From positions 1 through 57,171 of the IMG/VR virus record IMGVR_UViG_3300024348_000042: a stretch of 57,171 bases of DNA. One strand, given 5' to 3'. Position 1 is the first letter of the stretch, and each line of letters opens with the position of its first letter. Shown in pieces: positions 17,064 to 25,112 of this stretch. Origin of the DNA: a virus. The notes under the pieces were generated by a model. That model had not been told where the DNA came from, searched no databases, and was given only the letters and a program-made list of their open reading frames with translations. The position numbers were made by a program, and so were the translations under genes.

Positions 17064-17438
17064 TTATTTAAGTTTACCTAATTCTACTGGCAACTTATAC
17101 CAATCCTTATCCAACAACATTGCAACCAGAGAATAACCTGCATTATCTGCCCAAGTTTCCATTAATCCTTCTTCTCCAAGATCTTTGCCTTTTATGATTC
17201 CTTCTTCAAGTCTGCATATCTTATCCCAATCTCTCATGAATATTCCCTGTTGTCCAAACTTTAGAATGTTGTTTTTTCCATACTTGTGATTTTTTGATAT
17301 GATCATAAGTTTCATCGCATCACACATTATCTCTGTGGCTTCTTGGAAATTTGTTGGTTTTGATTTATTTGATTTTTTCTTCCAGTCTGTCTCTGCTATT
17401 TTTAATGCAGTTGGAAAATCCTTGCAGTCAACTATCAA
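17064..17438 (-). CDS. DUF1599/Nmad1-like nucleotide-modification-associated protein
   Basis: 124 residues. The stretch KYGKNN, then FGQQGIFMRDWDKICRLEE, then MEXWADNAGYSLVAML fits the DUF1599 pattern (KYGxxN...GxxGIxxRxxDKxxRLE...D..GY). That family, also called nucleotide-modification-associated domain 1, is related to all-alpha MazG-like pyrophosphatases and occurs in viruses with modified DNA. Together with the MazG-like gene at 20000-20359 it may act on nucleotide pools. Family assignment is moderately sure. Confidence 0.65.
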   Translation of the reverse strand: MIVDCKDFPTALKIAETDWKKKSNKSKPTNFQEATEIMCDAMKLMIISKNHKYGKNNILKFGQQGIFMRDWDKICRLEEGIIKGKDLGEEGLMETWADNAGYSLVAMLLDKDWYKLPVELGKLK

Positions 17439-17469
17439 TAACTTATGAGTAATATCTCATTATAAAAAC

Positions 17470-17643
17470 CTAACCCAATAGTTTTTTACAAAGTCCGATC
17501 ATTGCTCTAACTTCTATGAATCGTTTGTTAATGTTAAGATTTTCATCATACTCTGAAATTCCTTTAAGTTCTTCATATAGATCTTTTTTCATTCCGAGAA
17601 CAAGTTCTCTTTCTCCCTTTGAAATTAAATTTTTTATTATCAT
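17470..17643 (-). CDS. Small helical protein, unknown
   Basis: 57 residues, basic N-terminus and helical pattern (ISKGERELVLGMKKDLYEEL). One Cys near the C-terminus. Located between the DUF1599-like gene and a zinc-finger gene. No recognised domain. Confidence 0.55.
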   Translation of the reverse strand: MIIKNLISKGERELVLGMKKDLYEELKGISEYDENLNINKRFIEVRAMIGLCKKLLG

Positions 17644-17673
17644 ACTGTTTCAGAAAAAAAATGGTATAACCAC

Positions 17674-17802
17674 TTAGGAAAAAATCTCCTGAAGTGGTTT
17701 ATGGCGTTCGCAAAATAATTTGCTTTTGTAAAATCTGCCACCATTTATAATTTGTGTGTCATCTATACTCTCCAGCATAGAGCCACAGGTATCACATTGC
17801 AT
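17674..17802 (-). CDS. Tiny zinc-binding protein
   Basis: 42 residues with CDTC at 3-6 and CERH at 31-34, a C2-CH zinc site. Function unknown. Confidence 0.62.
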   Translation of the reverse strand: MQCDTCGSMLESIDDTQIINGGRFYKSKLFCERHKPLQEIFS

Positions 17803-17853
17803 GATACCTTGAAGTACATAGTCTTAGTATTTAAATATTATGATTTTCAATTT

Positions 17854-18102
17854 TTAGTCATTTTTTTGCAAATTTTTTGATAAATGTGTTGGATGATCAT
17901 AACATTCCATACATTCTGTTTTTGTTGGATGACATTTACATTTACATTCTTTTTCATTGTCGTATTCATGAATTGGTGTTGGTTCTATTGTATCAGAATT
18001 GGCATCTCCAATATCACTTACCTGAACCATTCCTGCACGTTCTACGGCAGTATCTCTAGCATCAAGTATTTCTCTCATTATATCTTCAGTTGATTTTTCC
18101 AA
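17854..18102 (-). CDS. Cys/His-rich small protein
   Basis: 82 residues. The N-terminal half is helical and acidic; the C-terminal half holds a dense cluster (ECKCKCH, TECMEC, YDHPTH), likely binding one or two zinc ions. Function unknown. Confidence 0.62.
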   Translation of the reverse strand: MEKSTEDIMREILDARDTAVERAGMVQVSDIGDANSDTIEPTPIHEYDNEKECKCKCHPTKTECMECYDHPTHLSKNLQKND

Positions 18103-18114
18103 ACTACTGTTTAT

Positions 18115-18300
18115 TTAGACCGTTTTTTGTTTATAATTGTTTCTATGATTGTTCCAAAAACATTGAATACATAAATTATCTACCCATCTTGACGGTTCTT
18201 TGCATTCGCATGGACAAATACATTTTAACCAACCGTTTCTTCGTTCTCTTTTCCTAATTTTTATTTTAGGTTCAGGGTCTTTTGACCAAAAAAATCTCAA
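18115..18300 (-). CDS. Basic zinc-binding protein
   Basis: 61 residues, strongly basic start (KIKIRKRERRNGW) followed by CICPCEC and CIQC. Basic tail plus zinc cluster suggests nucleic-acid binding. It overlaps the next gene upstream by 4 bp. Confidence 0.6.
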   Translation of the reverse strand: MRFFWSKDPEPKIKIRKRERRNGWLKCICPCECKEPSRWVDNLCIQCFWNNHRNNYKQKTV

Positions 18301-18479
18301 TTTCCACTTGAGTCTGATAAAGATCCATTCAAATCGTCAAATGTCAGATTGTTTTTTGGAGTTGTATTTTCTGCTATAATTAACAATAATGCAAACTCAT
18401 ACCAATGTTGATCAAAACTCATTGGCTTAAATCCGTTATCCACCAACACTTTTTGTAGATATTCTTTGGTATATTTCAT
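18297..18479 (-). CDS. Small hypothetical protein
   Basis: 60 residues; a helical first half (YTKEYLQKVLVDNGF, then HWYEFALLLIIAE) and a Ser/Asn-rich C-terminus. 4-bp overlaps on both sides place it in an operon with 18115-18607. No recognised domain. Confidence 0.55.
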   Translation of the reverse strand: MKYTKEYLQKVLVDNGFKPMSFDQHWYEFALLLIIAENTTPKNNLTFDDLNGSLSDSSGN

Positions 18480-18607
18480 ATTGTATCCTTCATTTTTCCT
18501 TTTTTCTTTGATTCAGTTGTATAAATGGAAAATCCTTGATCTTTTAATTCTTCTTCTGGATCTTCACTTTTCATAGCCTCGACTATCTTTTTTCGTTCTT
18601 TATCCAT
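18476..18607 (-). CDS. Small charged helical protein
   Basis: 43 residues, nearly half charged (MDKERKKIVEAMKSEDPEEE start). Its stop overlaps the start of 18297-18479 by 4 bp (ATGA). Function unknown. Confidence 0.5.
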   Translation of the reverse strand: MDKERKKIVEAMKSEDPEEELKDQGFSIYTTESKKKGKMKDTI

Positions 18608-18628
18608 TGAATATTATAATATGCTTTG

Positions 18629-18859
18629 TTATTTATCCTTTTCCCATTCGTCAATAACATCTACGGCTTCGACAATTGTATATAAATTCAATAACAAGTC
18701 ATAAATTGATATTTTTTGATCCTGTGCCAAGTCATCAATATATGCCAAACCTTCCCTCATTTCAGGAATTTCACTGTTTTCTAATATGCACTCATCAACC
18801 ATTGTTTTAAATTGACTAGCCTGTTGATCTGTAAGATCATCTAAACTTATCATCTTCAT
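18629..18859 (-). CDS. Small acidic helical protein
   Basis: 76 residues from the start MKMISLDDLTDQQ at 18859, chosen because the upstream extension of this frame is already used by the zinc-ribbon gene at 18837-18974. Three amphipathic helices are likely. Function unknown. Confidence 0.58.
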   Translation of the reverse strand: MKMISLDDLTDQQASQFKTMVDECILENSEIPEMREGLAYIDDLAQDQKISIYDLLLNLYTIVEAVDVIDEWEKDK

Positions 18860-18974
18860 TCCTTTGTTTATCCCTACATTCCTCACTGCAAAAATAATCT
18901 CCACCATAACTTTCTCCTACGGTTTCAATTAACTCATCTGATGCTCTTTTACCACATTTATCACAGTATAGCAT
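18837..18974 (-). CDS. Tiny zinc-ribbon protein
   Basis: 45 residues with CDKC at 4-7 and CSEEC at 29-33, in the spacing of FCS/MYM-like ribbons (FCSEEC). Its end overlaps the next gene by 23 bp in another frame. Confidence 0.65.
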   Translation of the reverse strand: MLYCDKCGKRASDELIETVGESYGGDYFCSEECRDKQRNEDDKFR

Positions 18975-18998
18975 AATTTGTTTTAAATAATAAGACTA

Positions 18999-20003
18999 TT
19001 AAGTTTTATTATAAACAAATATTGGTTCATATTTGAACTGACCACCACTATGTTGTTTTGAAAGTGTCATGTTTAGTGTTTTTTCTAACGACATATCATA
19101 TGACTTCATTATTTCTAGAAAGTCATTCTCAAGTGTTGTAGCTCTTTTTGTATTGGCAATATTAATTATGAAATAACCTCCTTTATTCAATGAATCAATA
19201 CTATTCTCAACCAACTTTCTTAAAAATCCATTCAACCATTTCTCATACGTTGGGAATTTAAGATAACTTTGTGTTTCTTCTTCACTGTATTTTTCTGTAT
19301 CAAAATAAGGTGGACTGGTAAAAACCAAATCAAATTTATCTTTTGGTTCATATTCTTCTACCACAATATTATTAAGTACCACTTTTGTTGTATCTTGTAA
19401 ATTTTTAGCCATTTTACTCAGTCCATCAAATGTTTTAGTGTTTGGATCACAACCCTCATAATGTTTTACTTTAGGACTGCTTATTGCTCCGATTAACCTA
19501 CCTCCAAAACCCATACATGGATCAAATACCTTGTCTCCACCATATTTGTCATATATCCATCTTGCAACACTTGGTCTAAAATTTGATACTGTTTGAGCTC
19601 CACCACTAACTTTGAATGTTTTTCTCATCATTGCTTCGTTTATATGACTTCCACTTTTCATTCTTTTCTTTATTGACTTATCCAATAATTTATCATCCAA
19701 AAATACCTGCATTGGAGTCTTACTTGTACCACATTTTATATCCCAATGATGTGGATGATATGACCAACATAATCCAAGTCCATGCATTGTTTGTCTAATT
19801 ATCCCATCTGTTTCCATTTGATTGTCATTTACAAATTTATCAAGTCGTTCCATTTCTTTTTTCTGTTCTTCAATATCATATTTAAAATGTGGAAACCCAT
19901 TAACTCTAAAATAATTTATTATATCTTGTCTTAATTCATACTGCTGTTTCTCATCAAGGTTTTCCCATTCACTTCTTTTAATGTTTAAGGGATAATTTAT
20001 CAT
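18999..20003 (-). CDS. N4-cytosine/N6-adenine DNA methyltransferase
   Basis: 334 residues. Motif I VFDPCMGFGGRLIGA lies near 160 and the catalytic TSPPYFDTEKYS near 230, the (S/D)PPY motif of amino-methyltransferases. KGGYFIINIAN is a typical later motif. SPPY favours N4-cytosine, but N6-adenine cannot be excluded. The ~125 residues before motif I could be a recognition or accessory region. It probably protects viral DNA or acts epigenetically; no paired restriction enzyme is adjacent. Overlaps the MazG-like gene by 4 bp. Confidence 0.86.
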   Translation of the reverse strand: MINYPLNIKRSEWENLDEKQQYELRQDIINYFRVNGFPHFKYDIEEQKKEMERLDKFVNDNQMETDGIIRQTMHGLGLCWSYHPHHWDIKCGTSKTPMQVFLDDKLLDKSIKKRMKSGSHINEAMMRKTFKVSGGAQTVSNFRPSVARWIYDKYGGDKVFDPCMGFGGRLIGAISSPKVKHYEGCDPNTKTFDGLSKMAKNLQDTTKVVLNNIVVEEYEPKDKFDLVFTSPPYFDTEKYSEEETQSYLKFPTYEKWLNGFLRKLVENSIDSLNKGGYFIINIANTKRATTLENDFLEIMKSYDMSLEKTLNMTLSKQHSGGQFKYEPIFVYNKT

Positions 20004-20359
20004 CTGTTGTCGCCATGACCCATAATCTTTCCATCTATTTTTCTTTTCATTAGTTTTTCCGTATTGATTGCTTCAACTTCTCCCCATGTTGATCCTATCT
20101 CTTGAATGAATCGGCTTGTATACCAATGAATATCCCCTAGTTCTTTTAGCATATCCTGTCTTACATCGTCATAAGTTGATAACACATATCTTAGTCCAAG
20201 TTCGTCAATATCTTCCTTTGCCTGTTCTCCATAATCCCCACGCCTTACGCGTTTGAATATTCCACTTATCTCTCCACTTTCTTCCGTCATTCCGTCTACA
20301 TAGAATTGCAGGTTGCAGTTTGATATGTCAGTAGACTTTACAAATTCCTGATAATCCAT
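20000..20359 (-). CDS. MazG-like nucleotide pyrophosphohydrolase
   Basis: 119 residues. MTEESGEISGIFKR and MLKELGDIHWYTSR are the paired acidic metal-binding helices (ExxE and ExxD) of the MazG superfamily. Family members hydrolyse NTPs or dNTPs to monophosphates; in marine viruses they are thought to alter nucleotide or alarmone pools. It sits in an operon with the DNA methyltransferase. Confidence 0.78.
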   Translation of the reverse strand: MDYQEFVKSTDISNCNLQFYVDGMTEESGEISGIFKRVRRGDYGEQAKEDIDELGLRYVLSTYDDVRQDMLKELGDIHWYTSRFIQEIGSTWGEVEAINTEKLMKRKIDGKIMGHGDNR

Positions 20360-20583
20360 TATAATTCTCCAAAAAATGCTTTGTTTGGATCAACCTTATT
20401 ATCCCATTTGTTAGGGATTCTTTTCCCATCAACTTCGACATAATAGGCACTGTCCATTGCTCCCCATTCTTCCCTACCTACCATATCCATTGTCACATAT
20501 CCCTCATGTCTTTTTGGATTATATTTTCTAATGACTCCGATTCGTACACCATTGGTACATAATATTCCATCCATTGTTACCAC
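20359..20583 (-). CDS. Small beta-rich protein, unknown
   Basis: 74 residues with beta-strand patterns (GVRIGVIRKYN, SAYYVEVDGKRIPNKW) and Met-rich loops. One-base overlap with the MazG-like gene, hence the same operon. No recognised domain. Confidence 0.55.
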   Translation of the reverse strand: MVTMDGILCTNGVRIGVIRKYNPKRHEGYVTMDMVGREEWGAMDSAYYVEVDGKRIPNKWDNKVDPNKAFFGEL

Positions 20584-20605
20584 TACATATATTGGTTATA
20601 AAAAC

Positions 20606-20710
20606 CTATTTCAAATAGTAAAGTTTCTTTCCTTGTTGATTATACATAAAATTAATTATTCCTTCCTTTACGGCTTGTACTAAAATTGCCCTGACTTCAT
20701 CTTCGGTCAT
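20606..20710 (-). CDS. Tiny protein, unknown
   Basis: 34 residues, helical N-terminus (MTEDEVRAILVQAVKEG) and basic, Tyr-containing C-terminus. Overlaps the start-side neighbour by 4 bp. Function unknown. Confidence 0.5.
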   Translation of the reverse strand: MTEDEVRAILVQAVKEGIINFMYNQQGKKLYYLK

Positions 20711-20874
20711 TCTTCCAAACTTGCCAAGAATGACTTTAGATGTTTCTTTTTGATTTCTACAATATTATTCCAATCCATTTTTCCACCACTTATGTTAGAC
20801 TTCATGGTGTCAAGTTCCTTTAGATGTTTATTTGCATCTTTGATATGCTGTAATCTTGATTCTTCATCATTCAT
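20707..20874 (-). CDS. Small charged helical protein
   Basis: 55 residues from the start MNDEESRLQHIKD at 20874; the upstream part of this frame overlaps the C2H2 finger gene. Mostly helical and Lys-rich, with a coiled-coil tendency. Function unknown. Confidence 0.52.
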   Translation of the reverse strand: MNDEESRLQHIKDANKHLKELDTMKSNISGGKMDWNNIVEIKKKHLKSFLASLEE

Positions 20875-20974
20875 TATTTTCTTCCTCATGTGTTTTCTCA
20901 TGTTCCAGAATATCTGTCATTATTTGAGTTTGACCTTCGATACTCCAATCACATTTTTGACAGTTATATCTCAT
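20867..20974 (-). CDS. Single C2H2-type zinc finger
   Basis: 35 residues: CQKC at 5-8 and HEKTH at 25-29 give the classical C2H2 layout within a protein that is almost nothing but the finger. Probably DNA- or protein-binding. Overlaps the next gene by 8 bp. Confidence 0.68.
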   Translation of the reverse strand: MRYNCQKCDWSIEGQTQIMTDILEHEKTHEEENNE

Positions 20975-21005
20975 TGATTAATATAAAATATCCTAGTATT
21001 TGTAG

Positions 21006-21278
21006 TTATCGTCTTACCTCAAGCATTGCTCTTGCACCACTTGCTTTGATTTTGCCTTTGGTGTTTCCGAACTTACAAGTCACTCTTACAGGTTTTCCGT
21101 CTTTGTCATAAAGATCCAATGTCCATTCACGAGTTGTAGTTGAAGTTTTTGTTGTAAAGTCCGTAACCTCAATTGGTTCGCATATACAATCTTCACTTTT
21201 GTGGTCACAACCCCTGATCAAGTTTCCACGGCAATAATGCATGGATTCTGCCAAGTCTAACTTATCATGAGGACTCAT
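21006..21278 (-). CDS. Uncharacterised protein with Cys cluster
   Basis: 90 residues. The N-terminal part has a Cys/His cluster (HYCRGN, GCDHKSEDCICE) likely to bind zinc; the C-terminal half is beta-rich and basic (EWTLDLYDKDGK, RVTCKFGNTKGK). Function unknown. Confidence 0.58.
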   Translation of the reverse strand: MSPHDKLDLAESMHYCRGNLIRGCDHKSEDCICEPIEVTDFTTKTSTTTREWTLDLYDKDGKPVRVTCKFGNTKGKIKASGARAMLEVRR

Positions 21279-21577
21279 AATTCTCTCCTTTTCAACATTG
21301 CATTGCGTTCTAGAATAGATCCTCTGTCAAGTCTCCACTGTCTTTTTGCCTCATCTACTGCACGATACAATCTTTCCCTGACTTCCATGTTTTCTGGAAA
21401 CTGTATTTCTCCAGAATTGACAATTCTAACCTGTTCTTTTCTGGACATTCTTTTCCAACTTTGTGGAGTTAGCCAACATGAATCTGCTTCTGCACGTTCA
21501 ATTCTAAGTTTAGTCAAATCTCTTTCCTTTAGAAGATCAAGTCCTTTGTTATATAAATCTTTGAGATTATCAGTCAT
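21275..21577 (-). CDS. Uncharacterised charged protein
   Basis: 100 residues, predicted helical, rich in Arg, Glu and Leu (KGLDLLKERDLTKLRIERAE). A central block (CWLTPQSWKRMSRKEQVRIV) may form a small domain. Overlaps both neighbours by 4-8 bp. No recognised family. Confidence 0.58.
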   Translation of the reverse strand: MTDNLKDLYNKGLDLLKERDLTKLRIERAEADSCWLTPQSWKRMSRKEQVRIVNSGEIQFPENMEVRERLYRAVDEAKRQWRLDRGSILERNAMLKRREL

Positions 21578-21824
21578 CTGACTCGACTCTCCCTAATTTT
21601 TTTAAAAGTTTGTCTATGTTGTCTGATTCATCTTCTAAGAAATCCTGTCTCATGTCAGGATTGTCTATTCCTATGCATACATTGACACATTTCTTGATTG
21701 TTTCAAGTTCTTTTGACATATATTCAAGTTTTGTTCTGACATATGTTATGTCATGAACTGATATGGATTTTCCTTGAAGTGTGTTTGACTGCATATTGAT
21801 TATTCTGTCAAGTACGGAATTCAT
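21570..21824 (-). CDS. Coiled-coil protein, unknown
   Basis: 84 residues; a heptad-like stretch (TYVRTKLEYMSKELETIKK) then an acidic tail (DESDNIDKLLKKLG). Operonic with 21275-21970. Function unknown. Confidence 0.55.
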   Translation of the reverse strand: MNSVLDRIINMQSNTLQGKSISVHDITYVRTKLEYMSKELETIKKCVNVCIGIDNPDMRQDFLEDESDNIDKLLKKLGRVESDD

Positions 21825-21970
21825 TCCTCATCTCCATTTTTACACATTCTGCATAGTCCACTTTGGTTTGCTACATATCCAGAAGCACCAGTTATCGTAG
21901 TTGTGTATTTTGTACCACAAGCGTGACACCATCTGTTCACTCTTTTACCTACATAGTATGAATTACTCAT
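21821..21970 (-). CDS. Tiny zinc-ribbon protein
   Basis: 49 residues with WCHACG at 14-19 and CRMC near 40, separated by a Thr/Gly-rich beta segment. 4-bp overlaps (ATGA) with the genes on both sides. Function unknown. Confidence 0.65.
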   Translation of the reverse strand: MSNSYYVGKRVNRWCHACGTKYTTTITGASGYVANQSGLCRMCKNGDEE

Positions 21971-22137
21971 TCCTCAACCTCTCTTGGCTTGAACTCTTTG
22001 TAGATTTTTTCACATACCTCAATTGCATTGCCTAATTCCTGCGTGACTTCATCGTCTACAGTATCAGGCAAAACATTGTTTACCGTGTATAGATGATCCA
22101 ATGCTCTGTCTATTAATTCAAAAACTGAGACAGTCAA
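21967..22137 (-). CDS. Small acidic helical protein with TTG start
   Basis: 56 residues from a TTG start at 22137 preceded by AGGAGG 7-10 nt upstream. No ATG is available in frame. Acidic, helical (VFELIDRALDHLYTVNN). Function unknown. Confidence 0.5.
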   Translation of the reverse strand: MTVSVFELIDRALDHLYTVNNVLPDTVDDEVTQELGNAIEVCEKIYKEFKPREVEE

Positions 22138-22265
22138 TATTGATCCTCCTGACTAAAATATCCTACGCCATGTTTGTCTAGCGTAGTTTTTCTTGTACCA
22201 CATTTGATACAATGTTTTCCTTGAACTTGATGATCTTCAAGTCCGTAACAACTTATTTGTTTCAT
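22134..22265 (-). CDS. Small zinc-binding protein under operator control
   Basis: 43 residues with HCIKCG and an N-terminal SCYG; Cys and His could bind one zinc. Its promoter has the operator palindrome (22267-22282) between TATA box TTTATTAAAG and the ATG, making it the head of the operon running to 21570. Confidence 0.62.
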   Translation of the reverse strand: MKQISCYGLEDHQVQGKHCIKCGTRKTTLDKHGVGYFSQEDQY

Positions 22266-22266
22266 A

Positions 22267-22282
22267 TATTATCTATGGTATA
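22267..22282 (-). promoter_or_regulatory. Operator palindrome of the 22134-22265 gene
   Basis: TATTATCTATGGTATA on the plus strand directly before the start codon; the reverse-strand TATA box TTTATTAAAGG follows at 22284-22294. Confidence 0.72.
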
Positions 22283-22300
22283 GACCTTTAATAAACTTAC

Positions 22301-22417
22301 CTAACAACCATGTTTATGCATACAACCGTCACAAAAATCCCAATCACATTTTGGACACTGATCCACATCCTGTGGCTTGTAACCCATCATACATTTGTCA
22401 CAACTTTTTCCGTTCAT
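22301..22417 (-). CDS. Tiny zinc-binding protein with four Cys pairs
   Basis: 38 residues with CDKC, CPKC, CDGC and a terminal HGC; a compact cross-braced or double ribbon is plausible. Function unknown. Confidence 0.62.
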   Translation of the reverse strand: MNGKSCDKCMMGYKPQDVDQCPKCDWDFCDGCMHKHGC

Positions 22418-22447
22418 AATATTATTAAAAAAATACTAGAATATAAC

Positions 22448-22879
22448 TTAGTTGATTTTTACTAGAAAGTGTGGTTGTGTTGCATGGTTTACATTATTCT
22501 TGAATTTCAATCTTTTGTTTATCCATACTATCTCAAAGTCTTTGATCCTGTGAAACCAATCCTGATCCGTCTTGCTTGGCAGAAGCATAATTGTTGTTCC
22601 GTTTTCTTCAAGTGCCTTGTCTACAAATTGTGCTAAGAGTGTTTTTCTTTCCCCTTGTTGTCTTGAATAGGGTGGGTTAACATAGTTAAGTTCCTCCCAA
22701 TCAATACTTAGTCCATTCCATTGTGGGTTTACTGGACATGGATCAAAGAACTCATCTTTGTGATAACCCCATGTATCTTCAATAATATCCCATACGCGAT
22801 CAGGTGTCAAGTGAACATCTGACTTTATCGGTGGCATATATCCATTTGATGATGTTGTAAGTTCCAAGTTATCAGTCAT
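22448..22879 (-). CDS. Phage Dam-type DNA N6-adenine methyltransferase
   Basis: 143 residues. NPPYS near 68-72 is the catalytic motif; the surroundings (EFFDPCPV, DWEELNYVNPPYS, TIMLLPSKTDQDWFH) follow the phage DNA N-6-adenine-methyltransferase family. It methylates adenine in DNA, probably protecting viral DNA from host restriction. Overlaps the SprT-like gene by 8 bp. Confidence 0.85.
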   Translation of the reverse strand: MTDNLELTTSSNGYMPPIKSDVHLTPDRVWDIIEDTWGYHKDEFFDPCPVNPQWNGLSIDWEELNYVNPPYSRQQGERKTLLAQFVDKALEENGTTIMLLPSKTDQDWFHRIKDFEIVWINKRLKFKNNVNHATQPHFLVKIN

Positions 22880-23870
22880 ATTTCTTTCCTCTCAATACTT
22901 GGTTAAGCCTTCTTTGAAATGCTCTTGCCCTTTTGCTTCCTTCATGATCAACATGAAATGGGTGTGAATGATCTCCAAACTTTAGATGCACCATCTCATG
23001 TGCGATGGTATTGTCCAAGTTCTTTCTAAACTCTTTTGGATCATCTCCCCATCTTTTGTCGTGATAGTTTACGTCAATCCAAATAAGTTGGCGACCATAC
23101 CAACATCTTCCGATACAGGTACAGTCATCAGTACGAGACATCATACGTTTTCCAAACTTTTCTACCATGTCCTTTCTGTTGATAAAGTATCTTGGCTTTG
23201 AACAACTTAACTGACTTGAGTATTTTTCAAACCTTTTGTCAATCCACTTTGCCAACTTACTGTTTGACTTTATGTGATTGGTTTTCATTACCTTATTTTC
23301 AATTTTGCTGACTTTGTAAATTGTTATTTCTTGCATAGTTGGTGGTGTATTATTTTTGTATTCTTCTTCGGTTAACAGATTCTGTTTTTTAGTCCATCCT
23401 ATTGCAGTATTTCCATTTACTATCGGATTACTTGTATTTGCAACTATTAATCTGATTCTGTTATATTCTTTTTTTCTTTCATCTTCTGTCAAGTAATTAA
23501 AGTAATGATTACTGCCATTATATCTGACAAGGAAGTGCTTTCTCCATTTGTATTCTCCAGTCTCTCTATTCTGTGAATATGACCTGACATTTGAAGGTAG
23601 TTTCATGGAACTATATACTAGAATACCAGTATCCTTTTCAACAGAACATCTTGGATCTTTGTCTGCCAACATTTGTTTAAGTCCACTAATGTTTTGCTTC
23701 TTGTGGGTGTATGACTCAATTATACTCTCCAAACTTGAACCACCTACGGTTCCTCTGTCTATTGTATGTCTAAGATTTGGCTTGTCTGTAAACGGATATT
23801 TTTGTTCGTATATACTCATAACTACTTTGAACTTTTGTTTTGGCTTTACCACTGATTTTCGTTTTCTCAT
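22872..23870 (-). CDS. SprT-like zinc metallopeptidase domain protein
   Basis: 332 residues. The C-terminus has HEMVHLKFGDHSHPF near 290, an HExxH motif with a downstream GxxxH typical of SprT/WLM-like zincins, and ends in a basic tail (RRLNQVLRGKKYD). The N-terminal 200 residues are unfamiliar and basic. SprT-family proteases can cleave DNA-protein crosslinks; a replication-linked repair role is a hypothesis. Confidence 0.72.
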   Translation of the reverse strand: MRKRKSVVKPKQKFKVVMSIYEQKYPFTDKPNLRHTIDRGTVGGSSLESIIESYTHKKQNISGLKQMLADKDPRCSVEKDTGILVYSSMKLPSNVRSYSQNRETGEYKWRKHFLVRYNGSNHYFNYLTEDERKKEYNRIRLIVANTSNPIVNGNTAIGWTKKQNLLTEEEYKNNTPPTMQEITIYKVSKIENKVMKTNHIKSNSKLAKWIDKRFEKYSSQLSCSKPRYFINRKDMVEKFGKRMMSRTDDCTCIGRCWYGRQLIWIDVNYHDKRWGDDPKEFRKNLDNTIAHEMVHLKFGDHSHPFHVDHEGSKRARAFQRRLNQVLRGKKYD

Positions 23871-24202
23871 TTTCTATTCTCCATTTTTTTGATGATACGA
23901 ACCAATTCATTGTAGCGTTTTCTAGCTTGTGACTTTCGAGAATAAAATTCCTCAACATCAGAGTGTGCTTCACTTATGACTTTGCCTGTCCATGATACTT
24001 GTTTAGGATAAACAAATTGTATTGCAGAGTTTTTCCTATCATCTATATCCCAAGGATCATCATAATCACAGTTTACAACTTTGAGTTGATATTCTACTTT
24101 ATCTTTAAAGTCCTCTCTAGACCAATATTCAGTCCTTGTCATGTAAAGTCCTTTGTTGATTCCATTCTCTGTGAAATAATATTCATCTTCATCAGGTATC
24201 AT
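23867..24202 (-). CDS. Uncharacterised acidic protein
   Basis: 111 residues, acidic N-terminus (MIPDEDEYYFTE) and helical basic C-terminus (RKSQARKRYNELVRIIKK). Operonic by 4-bp overlaps with the SprT-like gene and the gene at 24199-24378. No recognised family. Confidence 0.58.
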   Translation of the reverse strand: MIPDEDEYYFTENGINKGLYMTRTEYWSREDFKDKVEYQLKVVNCDYDDPWDIDDRKNSAIQFVYPKQVSWTGKVISEAHSDVEEFYSRKSQARKRYNELVRIIKKMENRK

Positions 24203-24378
24203 TTCTTCTCTCCAACTGCTCTGACTTGGTTTTCTTTACCAATGGCTCTGGCTTCATGAGAATCTTCTAGGACTTTTTGCCAATCTACGACTTCGCCTTT
24301 TTTCTCTGCAATTTTTGCATCACGAATTATCTTTCGACTTTTTCCTGTTGCAATGTAAACTCTTGTTTTATCCATCAT
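24199..24378 (-). CDS. Small basic protein; frame open upstream with a CxxC
   Basis: 59 residues from the ATG at 24378 (MMDKTRVYIATGK). The same frame stays open about 24 codons further upstream and there encodes LCRVCSVGY, a knuckle typical of this virus, but no ATG/GTG/TTG is available in that part. Two TATA/operator-like sets lie upstream, one about 65 bp away. Either a non-standard start is used or an ancestral start was lost. Confidence 0.5.
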   Translation of the reverse strand: MMDKTRVYIATGKSRKIIRDAKIAEKKGEVVDWQKVLEDSHEARAIGKENQVRAVGEKK

Positions 24379-24440
24379 ATACCCTACGGAACATACCCTA
24401 CATAAACCTTTCTTTTGATATTCGGCTTTTTGATTGAACC

Positions 24441-24458
24441 TATTCCTTAGATAACATA
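24441..24458 (-). promoter_or_regulatory. Operator palindrome upstream of 24199-24378
   Basis: TATTCCTTAGATAACATA on the plus strand, followed by TATA box CTAAATAAATG (24461-24471). About 60 bp separates it from the annotated ATG, unlike the other copies. Two more half-site-like ATACCCTAC units occur at 24379-24397. Confidence 0.55.
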
Positions 24459-24500
24459 CACTAAATAAATGTATTGAATTAAATTGTTTTACAAATTGGT

Positions 24501-24749
24501 CTAAATTGTTTTACCACAACATGGACAAGCTGAATCAATTCTTTCATCCCATTCTGGTTTTGTTTTGTTCTTTCGATAATAGAAAGTATAAACCATCATG
24601 ACAATTGGTGCAAAAGTTCCCAAAACAAATGTAACAAGTGGATTGTCAAGAATTACAGGATTTTCAACAACTGCATAAAGTATCATAAATAGAAATACTG
24701 ATATTGTTGCTACGGTAATATAATTTCTAACTGTTATCTTATTACCCAT
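24501..24749 (-). CDS. Two-TM membrane protein with C-terminal zinc knuckle
   Basis: 82 residues: two hydrophobic segments (about 11-28 and 37-57), a basic loop (YYRKNKTKPEWDER), then CPCCG near the end. The combination of holin-like membrane part and Cys pair is unusual. Function unknown. Confidence 0.6.
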   Translation of the reverse strand: MGNKITVRNYITVATISVFLFMILYAVVENPVILDNPLVTFVLGTFAPIVMMVYTFYYRKNKTKPEWDERIDSACPCCGKTI

Positions 24750-24785
24750 TATAATATGTGTAAATAGTTTGCTTTTAAAGGTTTT

Positions 24786-25112
24786 CTATGCTCCGAAGCA
24801 CTCTGAACACGTTCTTCGGTCATTATTTATGTAAGTATCCTTCTGTCCTGCTAATGATTTTCCACAACATTGGCAGTTCTTGATTGAATGAAGTTCCTTG
24901 TACTTGTACTGTTGAAAATCCTCCCATTCCTTTTCTGATATTATTGGTTTATCTTCTACAAGTTCTGGTGGTTCACATGACTCATGTTTTACACCAGCAC
25001 CTTTTTTCCACATGACTTTTTCTCCAACTTCTATCATCTGTTCGCAAGTCTTGCATTTTGTTTCATACTTGTTCTTTAATGGAACCCAATTATCTGGGTT
25101 TATTGTTTTCAT
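24786..25112 (-). CDS. Protein with two zinc-finger units
   Basis: 108 residues. The first unit (KCKTCEQMIEVGEKVMWKK, then HESC) has a CxxC-x-I-x2-G-E-x pattern also present in 36233-36415. The second is a ribbon (CQCCG...CSECFG) at the C-terminus. Probably nucleic-acid or protein binding. Overlaps the downstream gene by 4 bp. Confidence 0.66.
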   Translation of the reverse strand: MKTINPDNWVPLKNKYETKCKTCEQMIEVGEKVMWKKGAGVKHESCEPPELVEDKPIISEKEWEDFQQYKYKELHSIKNCQCCGKSLAGQKDTYINNDRRTCSECFGA